The notes under the pieces were generated by a model. It had not been told where the DNA came from. It saw nothing but the letters and a program-made list of their open reading frames with translations, and made no database searches. From positions 1 to 64,000 of the forward strand of contig CANFWV010000001.1 in assembly GCA_947450695.1 (NCBI GenBank): a stretch of 64,000 nucleotides of DNA, in the 5' to 3' direction. Made by a program: the position numbers and the translations under genes. This document shows, in pieces, positions 49,318 to 58,992 of the stretch. This DNA comes from Comamonadaceae bacterium (GTDB taxonomy: Bacteria; Pseudomonadota; Gammaproteobacteria; Burkholderiales; Burkholderiaceae_C). Within the stretch, counting starts at the first letter, position 1, and the number at the start of each line of letters is the position of its first letter.

Positions 49318-50943
49318 ATGCTCGGCTTGATGCAAGACCAACCGCTGCTAATTTCTAACCTGATTGATTTTGCCGAGCGTCATCACGCCGACGTCGAAAT
49401 CGTTTCACGTCGTGTCGAGGGCGATATCCACCGCTACACCTACAAGGACGCTGCAAAGCGCTCGCGGCAAGTGGCGAATGCGCTCGACAGCATGGCGCTG
49501 CAGTTCAGCGACAGGGTGGCTACGCTGGCCTGGAATGGCTACCGCCACTTCGAGCTGTATTACGGCGTCAGCGGTTCAGGGCGGGTGTTGCATACCCTCA
49601 ACCCGCGCCTGCATCCAGACCAAATCGCTTGGATTGCGAACCACGCCGAAGACCAAGTGCTGTGCTTTGACATGAGCTTTTTGCCGCTGGTGCAGGCTGT
49701 CCACAGTCAGTGCAAAACCATTCGCCATTACGTGGCGCTGTGTGATGCCGACAAACTGCCGGCAGACAGCGGCATACCCGGACTCATTAGCTACGAAGCC
49801 TGGATTGCCCCGCACACGACAACGTACCCTTGGCCGACGTTTGACGAGAACTCGGCTTCGAGCATGTGCTACACCAGCGGCACCACCGGCCACCCCAAAG
49901 CCGCGCTGTACAGCCACCGCTCGACCACCTTGCACGCATACGCCGCAGCCCTACCGGACGTCATGAGCTTGTCAGCGGGCGACTCTGTGTTGCCGGTGGT
50001 GCCGATGTTTCACGTCAACGCTTGGGGTATTCCGTATTCAGCATCGCTCACTGGCGCCAAGCTGGTGTTCCCCGGGCCAGCACTGGACGGTCAATCAATT
50101 TACGAATTGCTAGAGGCCGAGCAGGTAACTTACGCAGCGGGTGTCCCGACGGTCTGGCAAATGCTGCTGACCCACATGAAACCGCTGGGCCTGCATTTCT
50201 CTAGCTTGAAGCGCACAGTGATTGGCGGTTCGGCTTGCCCGCCGGCCATGATCACCGCCTTCAACGACGATTACGGCGTTCAGGTCTTGCACGCCTGGGG
50301 CATGACCGAGATGAGCCCGCTGGGAACACTGTGCAGCCTGAAAAACAAACACCAAGGTTTGCCGACAGAAGAAAAAATGAAGATTCGCCTGAAGCAGGGG
50401 CGAGCAATTTTCGGTGTCGATCTGAAAATTGTTGACGCCAATGGCACTGAGCTGCAGTGGGATGGTAAAACCTACGGCGACCTGCTGGTCAAAGGGCCTT
50501 GGATTGTTCGTGACTACTACAAAAGCGAGAGTGCCTCACCACTGGTCGATGGCTGGTTTCCCACCGGCGACGTCGCCACCATTGACGCCGATGGCTACAT
50601 GCAAATCACTGACCGCAGCAAAGACGTGATCAAGTCGGGCGGTGAGTGGATCAGCTCTATCGACATCGAAAACATCGCAGTGGCACACCCAGCCGTGGCC
50701 ATGGCGGCATGCATCGGTGTGGCGCACCCCAAATGGGACGAGCGCCCGATCATTGCCGTGGTCAAAAAACCGGGGGCTGTGGTCAGTCGTGAAGAACTGC
50801 TGAGCTTCTACGAAGGCAAGACCGCCAAGTGGCAGATCCCTGACGATGTGGTGTTTGTTGACGCGATCCCGATTGGCGCCACCGGCAAGATGCTAAAAAC
50901 CCGGCTGCGTGAAGTGCTCAAGGACTACAAATTGCCGGCTTGA
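49318..50943 (+). CDS. Acyl-CoA ligase, AMP-forming (medium-chain/AlkK or DmdB-like)
   Basis: 541 residues of the ANL superfamily. P-loop CYTSGTTGHPKAALYSH near 190, GMTEMSPLGT, the ATP/ribose motif GWFPTGDVATIDADGY, and the C-terminal lysine motif GATGKMLKTRLRE. The sequence sits in the medium/long-chain fatty acyl-CoA and 3-methylmercaptopropionyl-CoA ligase group; chain-length cannot be read from it. The ATG follows CGGAG by eight bases. It could feed the beta-oxidation genes some 6 kb further on. Confidence 0.9.
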   Translation: MLGLMQDQPLLISNLIDFAERHHADVEIVSRRVEGDIHRYTYKDAAKRSRQVANALDSMALQFSDRVATLAWNGYRHFELYYGVSGSGRVLHTLNPRLHPDQIAWIANHAEDQVLCFDMSFLPLVQAVHSQCKTIRHYVALCDADKLPADSGIPGLISYEAWIAPHTTTYPWPTFDENSASSMCYTSGTTGHPKAALYSHRSTTLHAYAAALPDVMSLSAGDSVLPVVPMFHVNAWGIPYSASLTGAKLVFPGPALDGQSIYELLEAEQVTYAAGVPTVWQMLLTHMKPLGLHFSSLKRTVIGGSACPPAMITAFNDDYGVQVLHAWGMTEMSPLGTLCSLKNKHQGLPTEEKMKIRLKQGRAIFGVDLKIVDANGTELQWDGKTYGDLLVKGPWIVRDYYKSESASPLVDGWFPTGDVATIDADGYMQITDRSKDVIKSGGEWISSIDIENIAVAHPAVAMAACIGVAHPKWDERPIIAVVKKPGAVVSREELLSFYEGKTAKWQIPDDVVFVDAIPIGATGKMLKTRLREVLKDYKLPA

Positions 50944-50952
50944 GTTGTCGGG

Positions 50953-52200
50953 TTAATCGTGCTCAAGATCCCAGATGAAATGGGCGTCCGTGAGCAGCCC
51001 GTAAAATGCTTTCAACGCGCCAACATGTGCTTGCAATGCGCTGTATTCAGAGGCCGTGGCTTGACGCCTAGCCAATAGCAACAATTGCAGATCCCCTTCG
51101 CCTAAGGCATAGGCGCGCTGTACCAGCTTTGCGTTTTCCTGCATGGCTCGAGCGCCTTCGTTGGCCATTTGGAGGCTTTCGAACAAACCGCGAGCCGTCA
51201 CCAAGGCCGTGGCGATGTCTGCTTCCAACTCTCGCTGGGCGATCTCAACCGCTTGACGGGCCACTTCAACCGCTGCCACTGCTTTGGCGCTTCTTGAGTC
51301 ACGCAAGCCGCCGACCAAAGGAATGCTGATGCTCAGTCCTGTCAGCCTTTCGCGGCCGCCAACCTCCGAAGCACTGAAAACGCCCAGTGTTGGATCCGCA
51401 AAGCGATTGGCACGGGCCCGATCTGCCTGCGCCTGCGCAATCCGCAACTGTGTCTGTGCGAGTTTCAGCACGTCGCTTTCGCCGAGGATTCGATCACGCC
51501 ACTGAGTCACTTCTTCGTCAATCAACAAAGGGGAGGGCAGTGCCAAACGCAACGGTTTGATGCCTGGAAACCGAACTGAAAGCCGTGCCCAAGCGGTAGC
51601 GGCTAGAGTCTTAGCATCGTTGTTCATCCTTTTTTGCTCAGCGAGTTCAGCGCTGGCCAAGTTGATGTCAAGCCTGGAGGCGTCTCCCGCGCGGCTGCGC
51701 TTGTCAACGACGAACAAGTTCTCTTGCACGGCTTGAAGGTTAGCGGCCGCCAGTTCAAGACCCCGTTCAGACGCGAGCCAATCGATCCAGAGCGACATCA
51801 ACTCCTTGGCGGACTCATGCATCGCCTCGCCATAGCGTGCCTCAGCCTCTTCCAATGTCCCCTTGCCAATATCACGGTCAGCGGTACCTTTGGCAGGTAG
51901 CCGGATAGCACGCTCAATGCCTATATTCCATTCTCGGTATTGCGCGCCAGTGTCCAGTGAGCGCCGCTGCCCAGTCGCTTTGGCCGTCCATTCGTAAGGG
52001 GATTTATCAAGAATGTTGGACTCCTCCCGCGCAACCGCCAAGCCGGCCCGGGCGGCCGCGACGCGCGGATCTTGCTCAAGTAACGGGCGAGCCAATTCGG
52101 TTGGTAACAGACCAGTGACGGTGGGCGCCTGTAAAGCGTAGGCGGAACCCGAAACAGTGACCACGCTGACCACACATATCCAGCGCCAACGAATCATCAT
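50953..52200 (-). CDS. czcC: Outer-membrane factor of CzcCBA-type efflux system
   Basis: 415 residues from the ATG at 52200 (MMIRWRWICVVSVVTVSGSAYA, signal peptide). TolC-family repeats of long helices with VAREESNILDKSPYEWT and WIDWLASERGLELAAANLQAV. It forms the outer-membrane channel for the RND pump encoded upstream. The start overlaps the DUF3240 stop by four bases. Order on the strand is czcB-czcA-DUF3240-czcC, so the outer-membrane gene is last rather than first. Confidence 0.85.
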   Translation of the reverse strand: MMIRWRWICVVSVVTVSGSAYALQAPTVTGLLPTELARPLLEQDPRVAAARAGLAVAREESNILDKSPYEWTAKATGQRRSLDTGAQYREWNIGIERAIRLPAKGTADRDIGKGTLEEAEARYGEAMHESAKELMSLWIDWLASERGLELAAANLQAVQENLFVVDKRSRAGDASRLDINLASAELAEQKRMNNDAKTLAATAWARLSVRFPGIKPLRLALPSPLLIDEEVTQWRDRILGESDVLKLAQTQLRIAQAQADRARANRFADPTLGVFSASEVGGRERLTGLSISIPLVGGLRDSRSAKAVAAVEVARQAVEIAQRELEADIATALVTARGLFESLQMANEGARAMQENAKLVQRAYALGEGDLQLLLLARRQATASEYSALQAHVGALKAFYGLLTDAHFIWDLEHD

Positions 52201-52499
52201 GCGATCTCTCCTGCATCCAAAACCGGCGTGATCCAATAACGCAAACCAGCACCAGCCAACTGTGCTTTGATAGCCTCCAGCAAAGCGAGCTGGTCAGCAC
52301 TGCCAATGAACACTTGTATTTGCGTCGCAAAGCCGCGGCCCAGGACTTGCTCAGTCTGGTTCAAATTGTTGAACGCTAAGCCATGCGCTGCAGTAGGGGT
52401 ACTGGTGAAGACGCTGGCATGAGGCGACATGAGCAGCAGGTCGAGTAGTTTCTCTTCGACGGACGGGGGGCATAGCAAGGTCAGACAAAGATCAGACAT
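52197..52499 (-). CDS. DUF3240-family small protein of metal efflux operon
   Basis: 100 residues from ATG 52499 (MSDLCLTLLCPPSVEEKLLD), which overlaps the czcA stop by eight bases. It looks like a PII/ferredoxin-type alpha-beta fold of the DUF3240 family, often seen beside CzcA-type pumps; its histidines are few (His36, His48) and the function is unknown. Overlap with both neighbours shows tight coupling. A cytosolic metal-sensing or regulatory partner is a possibility only. Confidence 0.75.
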   Translation of the reverse strand: MSDLCLTLLCPPSVEEKLLDLLLMSPHASVFTSTPTAAHGLAFNNLNQTEQVLGRGFATQIQVFIGSADQLALLEAIKAQLAGAGLRYWITPVLDAGEIA

Positions 52500-55400
52500 C
52501 GGAATTCTTTCGTTTCGCAAAGGCAAAGCGTAAATACAAAATCGGCAACAGCATCAAGGTCAAGGCCGTGGCCGTGATCAAGCCACCAATCACGACGATG
52601 GCCAAGGGACGTTGAATTTCAGACCCTGGACCGGTGGCAAATAGCAGGGGAATCAAACCAAAGGCGGTGATGGAGGCGGTCATCAAGACGGGCCGCAGTC
52701 GGCGCTTAGCACCTTGCATCACAACCTCCATCATGGCCAAGCCTTCGCTTTTCAGCTGGTTGAAATAGCTGACCAAAACCACGCCGTTAAGCACCGTGAT
52801 GCCCAACAACGCAATGAAACCAACCGATGCAGGCACCGACAGATATTCACCGGTGACCCACAAAGCGACGATGCCGCCGACCAGTGCGAACGGGATGATG
52901 CTCAAAATCAGCAGCGCCTGGCGCACCGATCGGAAGGTGGAAAACAACAACACAAAGATCAAGCCAAGGGCGACCGGCACCACCACAGTGAGACGGGCCG
53001 CAGCGCGTTGCTGATTTTCAAACTGACCGCCCCAACTGATGCGGTAACCCGTGTCAAGATTTACTTTTTGAGAGACCAGCGTTTTCGATTCTTCTACAAA
53101 ACCCACCAAGTCCCGATTCGCCACATTGGCCACGACCACGCTATAACGACTACCCATTTCGCGGTCAATCTTGACGGGACCGGCGGCACGTTCAAGCTGG
53201 GCAACATTCGACAAGGCGACCGTGTCGCCATTTTTATTGGTGATGCGAATGGCCGAGAATTCAGCGGGCGACATGCGCAAGCTTTCAGCCCCACGTAAGA
53301 CGATCGGCGTGCGGCGATTTGATTCAACCACCACCCCGGCCCGTTGACCTTCAATCTGCATGCGCAGCGCGTCCTGAATTTCCTCGACACTCAGACCCAA
53401 TCGACCCGCCTGCAAACGATCGACGGTCACCTTCAGGTATTGCACGCCATCGTTTTGAACTGTGTAGACGTCCTGGTTACCAGAAACGGTCTTCAGCAAG
53501 GACTCAATCTGGTTGGCATAGGCGTTCAACTTGGCAAGGTCAGGGCCAAAAATCTTGACAGCCAAGTCACCACGCACCCCGATGATCATTTCAGATACCC
53601 GCATCTCGATCGGTTGCGTGAAGCTGTAAAGAATGCCCGGCATCGGGTTGAGCACCTTGCGGACTTCATCCATCAGCGCTTCTTTGCTCTTCATGCGCCA
53701 TTCGCTTTGCGGCTTGAGCAGCAAGTAGGTGTCGCTCTGGTTCAGACCCATCGGATCAAGCCCAATTTCATCGGAACCGGCGCGCGCCACAATACCTTGA
53801 ATTTCCGGGATAGCCTGCAAAATAGCTCGTTGAATTTTCAGGTCTAGCGCGGCACTTTGTTCCAAGCTGATGGACGGCAGTTTTTCAATGCCCACAATCA
53901 AGTCACCTTCGTCCATGGTCGGCATGAAGGTCTTGCCGACTTGGGTATAAATAACCCCGGCCGCCAGCAGCATAACGAGCGCAGCCGCAGCCACCATGCG
54001 CTGCCTGCGCATGGCCCAGGCGAGGGCTGGTTCATACAGCGTCAAAAGTTGACGTGGCAACCACGGATCTTCGTGCTTCACTTCACGCAATAAATAAGAC
54101 GCCAGCACCGGAATGATCGTCAGCGACAAAGCCAGTGAGCCGGCCAGTGCAAAAACGATGGTCAGGGCCACCGGCACAAAGTACTTGCCCTCCAGTCCTT
54201 GTAAGGTCAGCAGCGGCAAAAACACGGTGATGATGATCAAAATACCCGCCGTCACCGGCACCGCTACTTCACGTACAGCCCGGTAAATGATGTGCAGCCG
54301 CGGCAGTTTGCTGGCGGTCGGATCGGTGGCCAGACGCTGCACGATGTTTTCAACGACCACGATGGCCGCATCCACCAACATGCCGATGGCAATCGCCAGA
54401 CCGCCCAAGCTCATCAAGTTCGCTGACATGCCAAAGGTGCTCATCAAAATGAAGGTGATGAGAGCGGCCAATGGCAGCACCAAGGCAACCGTGAGTGCCG
54501 CCCGAATATTCCCCAAAAACAGCCCCAACAAAATGATGACCAGCACCGTGGCTTCCAACAAGGCAGAAGTGACCGCATCGACTGCTTTGGTGACCAGTGA
54601 AGCCCTGTCATAAAAAGTTTTGATCACCACGCCGGCGGGCAAACTCGGTTGCAGTTCTGCCAGTTTTTGACGTACACCCTCGACCACATTTTTGGCATTG
54701 GAACCGGCCAAGCCCAACACCAAACCTTGCACGGCCTCACCACGCCCGTTCTGTGTCACCACGCCGTTGCGCGTCACCGTGCCGATGCTGACATCAGCCA
54801 ACTGACCCAAACGAACCGGGGAGCCGCTTTTCATCGTAACCACAATGGCACGCAAGTCCTCCAGACTGTTGACGCTGCCTTCCGTGCGCACCAGTAGGAC
54901 TTCATCTCCCTCACGCAGTCGGCCGGCCCCGTCATTGCGGTTGTTCGCCTCGACGGCGTCTTTCAGCTGTGTGATGGTCACGCCACTGGCCGCCATGCGG
55001 ATTGGGTCGGGGACAATTTCGTAAGCTCTGACAACGCCGCCCAAAGCATTCACATCAGCCACGCCCGGCACGGTGCGCAGCGCTGGCCGAATGACCCAAT
55101 CGAGCAGCGTGCGACGTTCCGCGAGTGACATCGCATCGGCCTCAACCGTGAACATGTACATTTCGCCGAGTGGGGTCGTCACCGGAGCCATGCCACCCGA
55201 CATACCCACCGGCAGGCTGGCGGTCAAGCCACCCAACCTTTCGCTCACCTGCTGTCGTGCCCAATAGATGTCGGTCCCGTCTTCAAAGTCAATCGTCACG
55301 TCGACCAAGCCGTACTTGGTGACGGACCGCAAAATTTTGGTTTTGGGAATACCAAGCATTTCAACTTCGATCGGCACCGAGATGCGACTTTCGACTTCCT

Positions 55401-55575
55401 CCGGTGTCATGCCCGGTGCTTTCATGATGATCTTGACCTGCGTGCTCGAGACATCCGGAAAGGCGTCGATGGGCAAGCCGCGCAGGGCATACCAGCCGGC
55501 AGCGGCTAACATCACTGTGGCCATCAAGACAAAGAGGCGCTGGGCCAAAGAAAATTGAATCAACCGTGCCAGCAT
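52492..55575 (-). CDS. czcA: Heavy-metal efflux RND transporter (CzcA/CusA family)
   Basis: 1027 residues, the inner-membrane proton-driven pump. Opening MLARLIQFSLAQRLFVL, twelve predicted helices, two large periplasmic loops, and MRVSEMIIGVRGDLAVKIFG in the porter domain. The helix-4 motif reads AIGMLVDAAIVVVEN: the DFG of cobalt/zinc/cadmium pumps is AIG here, as in copper/silver pumps, so the metal is uncertain. ATG 55575 shares one base with the czcB stop (TGATG); a GTG sits one codon earlier. Confidence 0.92.
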   Translation of the reverse strand: MLARLIQFSLAQRLFVLMATVMLAAAGWYALRGLPIDAFPDVSSTQVKIIMKAPGMTPEEVESRISVPIEVEMLGIPKTKILRSVTKYGLVDVTIDFEDGTDIYWARQQVSERLGGLTASLPVGMSGGMAPVTTPLGEMYMFTVEADAMSLAERRTLLDWVIRPALRTVPGVADVNALGGVVRAYEIVPDPIRMAASGVTITQLKDAVEANNRNDGAGRLREGDEVLLVRTEGSVNSLEDLRAIVVTMKSGSPVRLGQLADVSIGTVTRNGVVTQNGRGEAVQGLVLGLAGSNAKNVVEGVRQKLAELQPSLPAGVVIKTFYDRASLVTKAVDAVTSALLEATVLVIILLGLFLGNIRAALTVALVLPLAALITFILMSTFGMSANLMSLGGLAIAIGMLVDAAIVVVENIVQRLATDPTASKLPRLHIIYRAVREVAVPVTAGILIIITVFLPLLTLQGLEGKYFVPVALTIVFALAGSLALSLTIIPVLASYLLREVKHEDPWLPRQLLTLYEPALAWAMRRQRMVAAAALVMLLAAGVIYTQVGKTFMPTMDEGDLIVGIEKLPSISLEQSAALDLKIQRAILQAIPEIQGIVARAGSDEIGLDPMGLNQSDTYLLLKPQSEWRMKSKEALMDEVRKVLNPMPGILYSFTQPIEMRVSEMIIGVRGDLAVKIFGPDLAKLNAYANQIESLLKTVSGNQDVYTVQNDGVQYLKVTVDRLQAGRLGLSVEEIQDALRMQIEGQRAGVVVESNRRTPIVLRGAESLRMSPAEFSAIRITNKNGDTVALSNVAQLERAAGPVKIDREMGSRYSVVVANVANRDLVGFVEESKTLVSQKVNLDTGYRISWGGQFENQQRAAARLTVVVPVALGLIFVLLFSTFRSVRQALLILSIIPFALVGGIVALWVTGEYLSVPASVGFIALLGITVLNGVVLVSYFNQLKSEGLAMMEVVMQGAKRRLRPVLMTASITAFGLIPLLFATGPGSEIQRPLAIVVIGGLITATALTLMLLPILYLRFAFAKRKNSDV

Positions 55576-56723
55576 CACTGAGCATCTTTCTGATTGATCC
55601 AGGCGCCTTTGAGGGCCACAACACCGCTGACAGCAACTTCATCGCCCACATTGATGGGACCTTGAATTCGTACACGCTGACCAGCACTCACCGAGACTTG
55701 GACGGCCCTGGCTTCAAAGCCGTCGGTCGTTCGTACAAAAACGTATGCCTGCTTGCCGTCATGCGCCACAGCGGACAGTGGGAGTTCCCATGCGCCACGA
55801 GTCCCCGCCGTGTTCGACACGGCGGGCAGATCAACCGACAGTACCTCGCCCGCTCGCACGAGGCTGGTTTTGCCCTGAACAAGCGCACGCAAGGTCACCA
55901 TCTGGCTGCTAGCGTCCACCATAGCGCTTCGGCTCAAGATCTGTGCGCTCACGCTGCGTCCCACAACATTCAGCTTGGTGCCTGGCAGCCAAAGCGCACT
56001 TTCAGCGACCGGCACCTGGACCTCGAGCCAGAGCGTTCCGGTTTGCGCCAAATGGAGCAGGGCAGTCGTTGGATCGACCCGTTGGCCAGGTTTGGTCATC
56101 AGGTCCGTGACAACACCCGCCTGTGCCGCCGACAACACCAAGCTGTCTTGAGGATTGCCGGATGCCACGACCTTGTCGATGCTGGCCGTCGACATGCCCA
56201 TCAGGCGCAAGGCGGCTTTGGCTTGCATCAAGACCGCTTCAGCGTCCTTCAAGTTGGCTAGTGCTTCTTGGACACGTCGCTGAGGAATGAGCCCTTCAGC
56301 GAAAAGTGCTTGTTCACGTTGGCTGGCCTGCGCCGTCAAACTGGCTCGCGTGTTCGCCTGGAGCAATTGCAATTGCTGCTGGCCAAACTCTGCGCTGGCG
56401 ATGCGGACCAAAGGTGCGCCGGCGCGAACCACATCGTTGGTCTGAACCAGCATTTGAGAGATCAGCCCATTGACAGGTGAGCTGATGACCTGCTCTGCGT
56501 TCGGTGGAATGACCACCTGAGCCGGGTAACTGGCCCGCACCGACTCAGCTTGACTTTGACTCTTCAATGGGGCAGTCTGAATACCCAAAGCTTGGACTTG
56601 GGCACTGGCCACTGCAAACTTGGCTGGCCGCTCAGCCGACTCTGCCGTTGCGGTCCACGCGCAGAGCACCGACATGACACAAACAGTCATATGACTTAGA
56701 ACCCATGAATGAAAAATACGCAT
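55575..56723 (-). CDS. czcB: Periplasmic adaptor of CzcCBA-type efflux system
   Basis: 382 residues from ATG 56723, six bases after GAGG; the open frame reaches 56810. Signal MTVCVMSVLCAWTATAESA region, then HlyD-type barrel-sandwich and helical hairpin domains (VISSPVNGLISQMLVQTNDVVRAGAPLVRI; AQASQREQALFAEGLIPQRRVQEAL). No histidine-rich N-terminal extension of the kind found in some CzcB proteins. First gene of the efflux operon. Confidence 0.88.
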   Translation of the reverse strand: MRIFHSWVLSHMTVCVMSVLCAWTATAESAERPAKFAVASAQVQALGIQTAPLKSQSQAESVRASYPAQVVIPPNAEQVISSPVNGLISQMLVQTNDVVRAGAPLVRIASAEFGQQQLQLLQANTRASLTAQASQREQALFAEGLIPQRRVQEALANLKDAEAVLMQAKAALRLMGMSTASIDKVVASGNPQDSLVLSAAQAGVVTDLMTKPGQRVDPTTALLHLAQTGTLWLEVQVPVAESALWLPGTKLNVVGRSVSAQILSRSAMVDASSQMVTLRALVQGKTSLVRAGEVLSVDLPAVSNTAGTRGAWELPLSAVAHDGKQAYVFVRTTDGFEARAVQVSVSAGQRVRIQGPINVGDEVAVSGVVALKGAWINQKDAQ

Positions 56724-56788
56724 AACGAACCTCAGTGAATGACATGAAACGGGCTTGTTCCGTCCATCAAAATAGAGCGGCGATGTCT

Positions 56789-56832
56789 GAACGATTGATC
56801 GTTCGTACAATCGAAAAACAGAACGATCGTAC
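56789..56832. promoter_or_regulatory. Paired operator-like sites between czcB and fadB
   Basis: GAACGATTGATCGTTC at 56789-56804 is a palindrome with seven-base arms. GAACGATCGTAC at 56821-56832 repeats the left arm 32 bases on (three helical turns) with an ACGATCGT core. Such dyads are typical of TetR-family repressors of fatty-acid degradation genes. They lie 33 bases before fadB and also in the czcB upstream region. Confidence 0.5.
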
Positions 56833-56864
56833 TTCTTTAGACATCATCCCCGAAAGAACTTTTC

Positions 56865-58964
56865 ATGACAGCGCACTACTCAGTTCACGGCAACGTGGCG
56901 GTTATCACGCTCGACAACCCACCCGTCAACGGCTTGGGCATGGCCACTCGACGCGCCATCACTGACGGCTTACAGCAGGCGCAAGCCGACAGTGCCATCA
57001 AGTCCATTGTCATCACAGGTGCAGGCAAGGCCTTTTCGGGCGGTGCCGATATCAAGGAATTCGGTACGGACAAGGCGGCCGTAGAGCCCAATTTACGCAG
57101 TGTCATTTTGGCGGTTGAATTTTCCAACAAGCCGGTGCTTGCCGCGATCCATTCGGTCTGTATGGGCGGTGGTCTTGAGTTGGCTCTGGGTTGCCATTAC
57201 CGCATAGCGGCACCCGGCTGCAGCGTTGCACTGCCCGAAGTCAAGCTCGGATTGTTACCGGGGGCGGGCGGCACGCAACGCTTGCCGCGAGCCTTGGGAG
57301 TGGAGCCTGCGCTGAACATGATCGTCAGCGGTGAAGTTGTCAAAAGTGAGATGCTGGGCATGCTGCCGGGTCAGAAGCTTTTTGACAAAATCAGCGCTTC
57401 TGCTGCGTCACTGGCAGATGAAGCACTTGTTTTTGCAGTAGAAGTGGCTGACGCCCGTCCTTTTCCTCTGGTACGGAATCTACCTTGCAAACACCCACAA
57501 GGCGATGGCTACTTTCAGTTTGCCCGGAACATGGCCAAAGGCATGGCCAAGAATTTTCCGGCCCCGCTGAAATGTGTCGATGCAGTGCAGGCGGCAACGC
57601 GGCTCAGTTTTGATGAGGGTGTCTTGTTTGAGCGTGAGCTCTTCGTTAACCTGATGCTATCGCCCGAAAGTCGGGCGCTACGGCATCTGTTCACGGCCGA
57701 GCGAGCAGCGTCGAAGATCACAGATGTGCCGGCTGACACGCCGCTTCGCGACATCAAGTCAGTCGCGGTGATTGGCGCAGGCACCATGGGTGGCGGGATT
57801 GCCATGAACTTTCTCAACGCGGGCCTTCCCGTCAAGTTACTGGAGATGAAGCAAGAAGCGCTGGACCGCGGCATCGCCACCATCCGCAAGAACTACGAGG
57901 CGCAGGTCACAAAAGGCAAGCTCAAGCAAGATAAATACGAGCAGCGCATGAGCCTGCTGAGCAGCACGCTGAGCTACGACGACTTGAGTGCCGCCGACAT
58001 AGTCATTGAAGCCGTTTTTGAAGAGATGGGCGTGAAAGAAAAAGTCTTCAAAGAACTCGACCGAGTGATGAAACCGGGCGCGATTTTGGCGACCAACACC
58101 TCGACGCTGGATGTCAACACTATTGCCAGCTTCACCCAGCGTCCGCAAGACGTCGTTGGACTGCATTTTTTCAGCCCCGCCAACGTCATGAAACTGCTGG
58201 AAGTGGTGCGCGCAGAAAAGACCGCCAAAGAGGTCTTGGCAACGGTCATGTCTGTCGCCAAAAAAATCCGTAAAACGGCGGTGGTCTCAGGTGTTTGTGA
58301 CGGCTTCATCGGCAACCGGATGATCGAACAATACGGCCGCCAAGCCGGCTTTTTATTGGATGAAGGCTGCACCCCCGCGCAGGTTGACAAGGCCATTGAA
58401 AAGTTCGGTTTTGCAATGGGTCCGTTTCGTATGAGCGACTTGGCAGGCAACGATATCAGTTGGGCCATTCGCAAGCGCAAGTACAGCGAAATGCCTGATA
58501 TGAAATACAGCAAGACGGCGGATTTGCTCTGCGACCAAGGGCGTTTTGGTCAAAAAACTGGTGCCGGCTGGTACGACTACGTGCTCGGCAAACGTGACGC
58601 GATTCCGAACGCGGACGTGGTCGCCATGGTGGTAGCGAACCGTCAATCCCAGGGCATCACGCCGCGTCAGATTTCTGACGGAGAAATTGTGCAGCGGCTG
58701 GTGTTCAGCTTGGTCAACGAAGCCGCCCATATTTTGGAGGAGGGTATAGCCGCCAAAGCCGGCGACATAGACATCGCCTATGTGTTTGGCTATGGCTTTC
58801 CTGCGCATCGCGGTGGCCCCATGCTCTACGCCGATCAAGTAGGCTTATTCAACGTCATGCAAAGCATGAAGCGCTTTGCACAAAACCCGCTAGATGACGC
58901 TCAGTTCTGGCAGCCAGCACCGCTGCTGGCCCGGCTCGTCGCTGAGGGCAAGACCTTCAACTGA
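56865..58964 (+). CDS. fadB: Bifunctional enoyl-CoA hydratase/3-hydroxyacyl-CoA dehydrogenase (FadB/FadJ type)
   Basis: 699 residues. The N-terminal crotonase domain has the oxyanion-hole glycines in [18 protein letters not shown] and the acid [20 protein letters not shown]. The dehydrogenase domain from about 300 has the NAD motif [15 protein letters not shown] and [17 protein letters not shown], with the C-terminal dimer domain to the end. It does hydration and oxidation in fatty-acid beta-oxidation. It heads an operon with thiolase, a small membrane protein and a thioesterase. Confidence 0.94.
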   Translation: MTAHYSVHGNVAVITLDNPPVNGLGMATRRAITDGLQQAQADSAIKSIVITGAGKAFSGGADIKEFGTDKAAVEPNLRSVILAVEFSNKPVLAAIHSVCMGGGLELALGCHYRIAAPGCSVALPEVKLGLLPGAGGTQRLPRALGVEPALNMIVSGEVVKSEMLGMLPGQKLFDKISASAASLADEALVFAVEVADARPFPLVRNLPCKHPQGDGYFQFARNMAKGMAKNFPAPLKCVDAVQAATRLSFDEGVLFERELFVNLMLSPESRALRHLFTAERAASKITDVPADTPLRDIKSVAVIGAGTMGGGIAMNFLNAGLPVKLLEMKQEALDRGIATIRKNYEAQVTKGKLKQDKYEQRMSLLSSTLSYDDLSAADIVIEAVFEEMGVKEKVFKELDRVMKPGAILATNTSTLDVNTIASFTQRPQDVVGLHFFSPANVMKLLEVVRAEKTAKEVLATVMSVAKKIRKTAVVSGVCDGFIGNRMIEQYGRQAGFLLDEGCTPAQVDKAIEKFGFAMGPFRMSDLAGNDISWAIRKRKYSEMPDMKYSKTADLLCDQGRFGQKTGAGWYDYVLGKRDAIPNADVVAMVVANRQSQGITPRQISDGEIVQRLVFSLVNEAAHILEEGIAAKAGDIDIAYVFGYGFPAHRGGPMLYADQVGLFNVMQSMKRFAQNPLDDAQFWQPAPLLARLVAEGKTFN

Positions 58965-58992
58965 ACCCCATTTAACGAATCTGGAGAATTCC

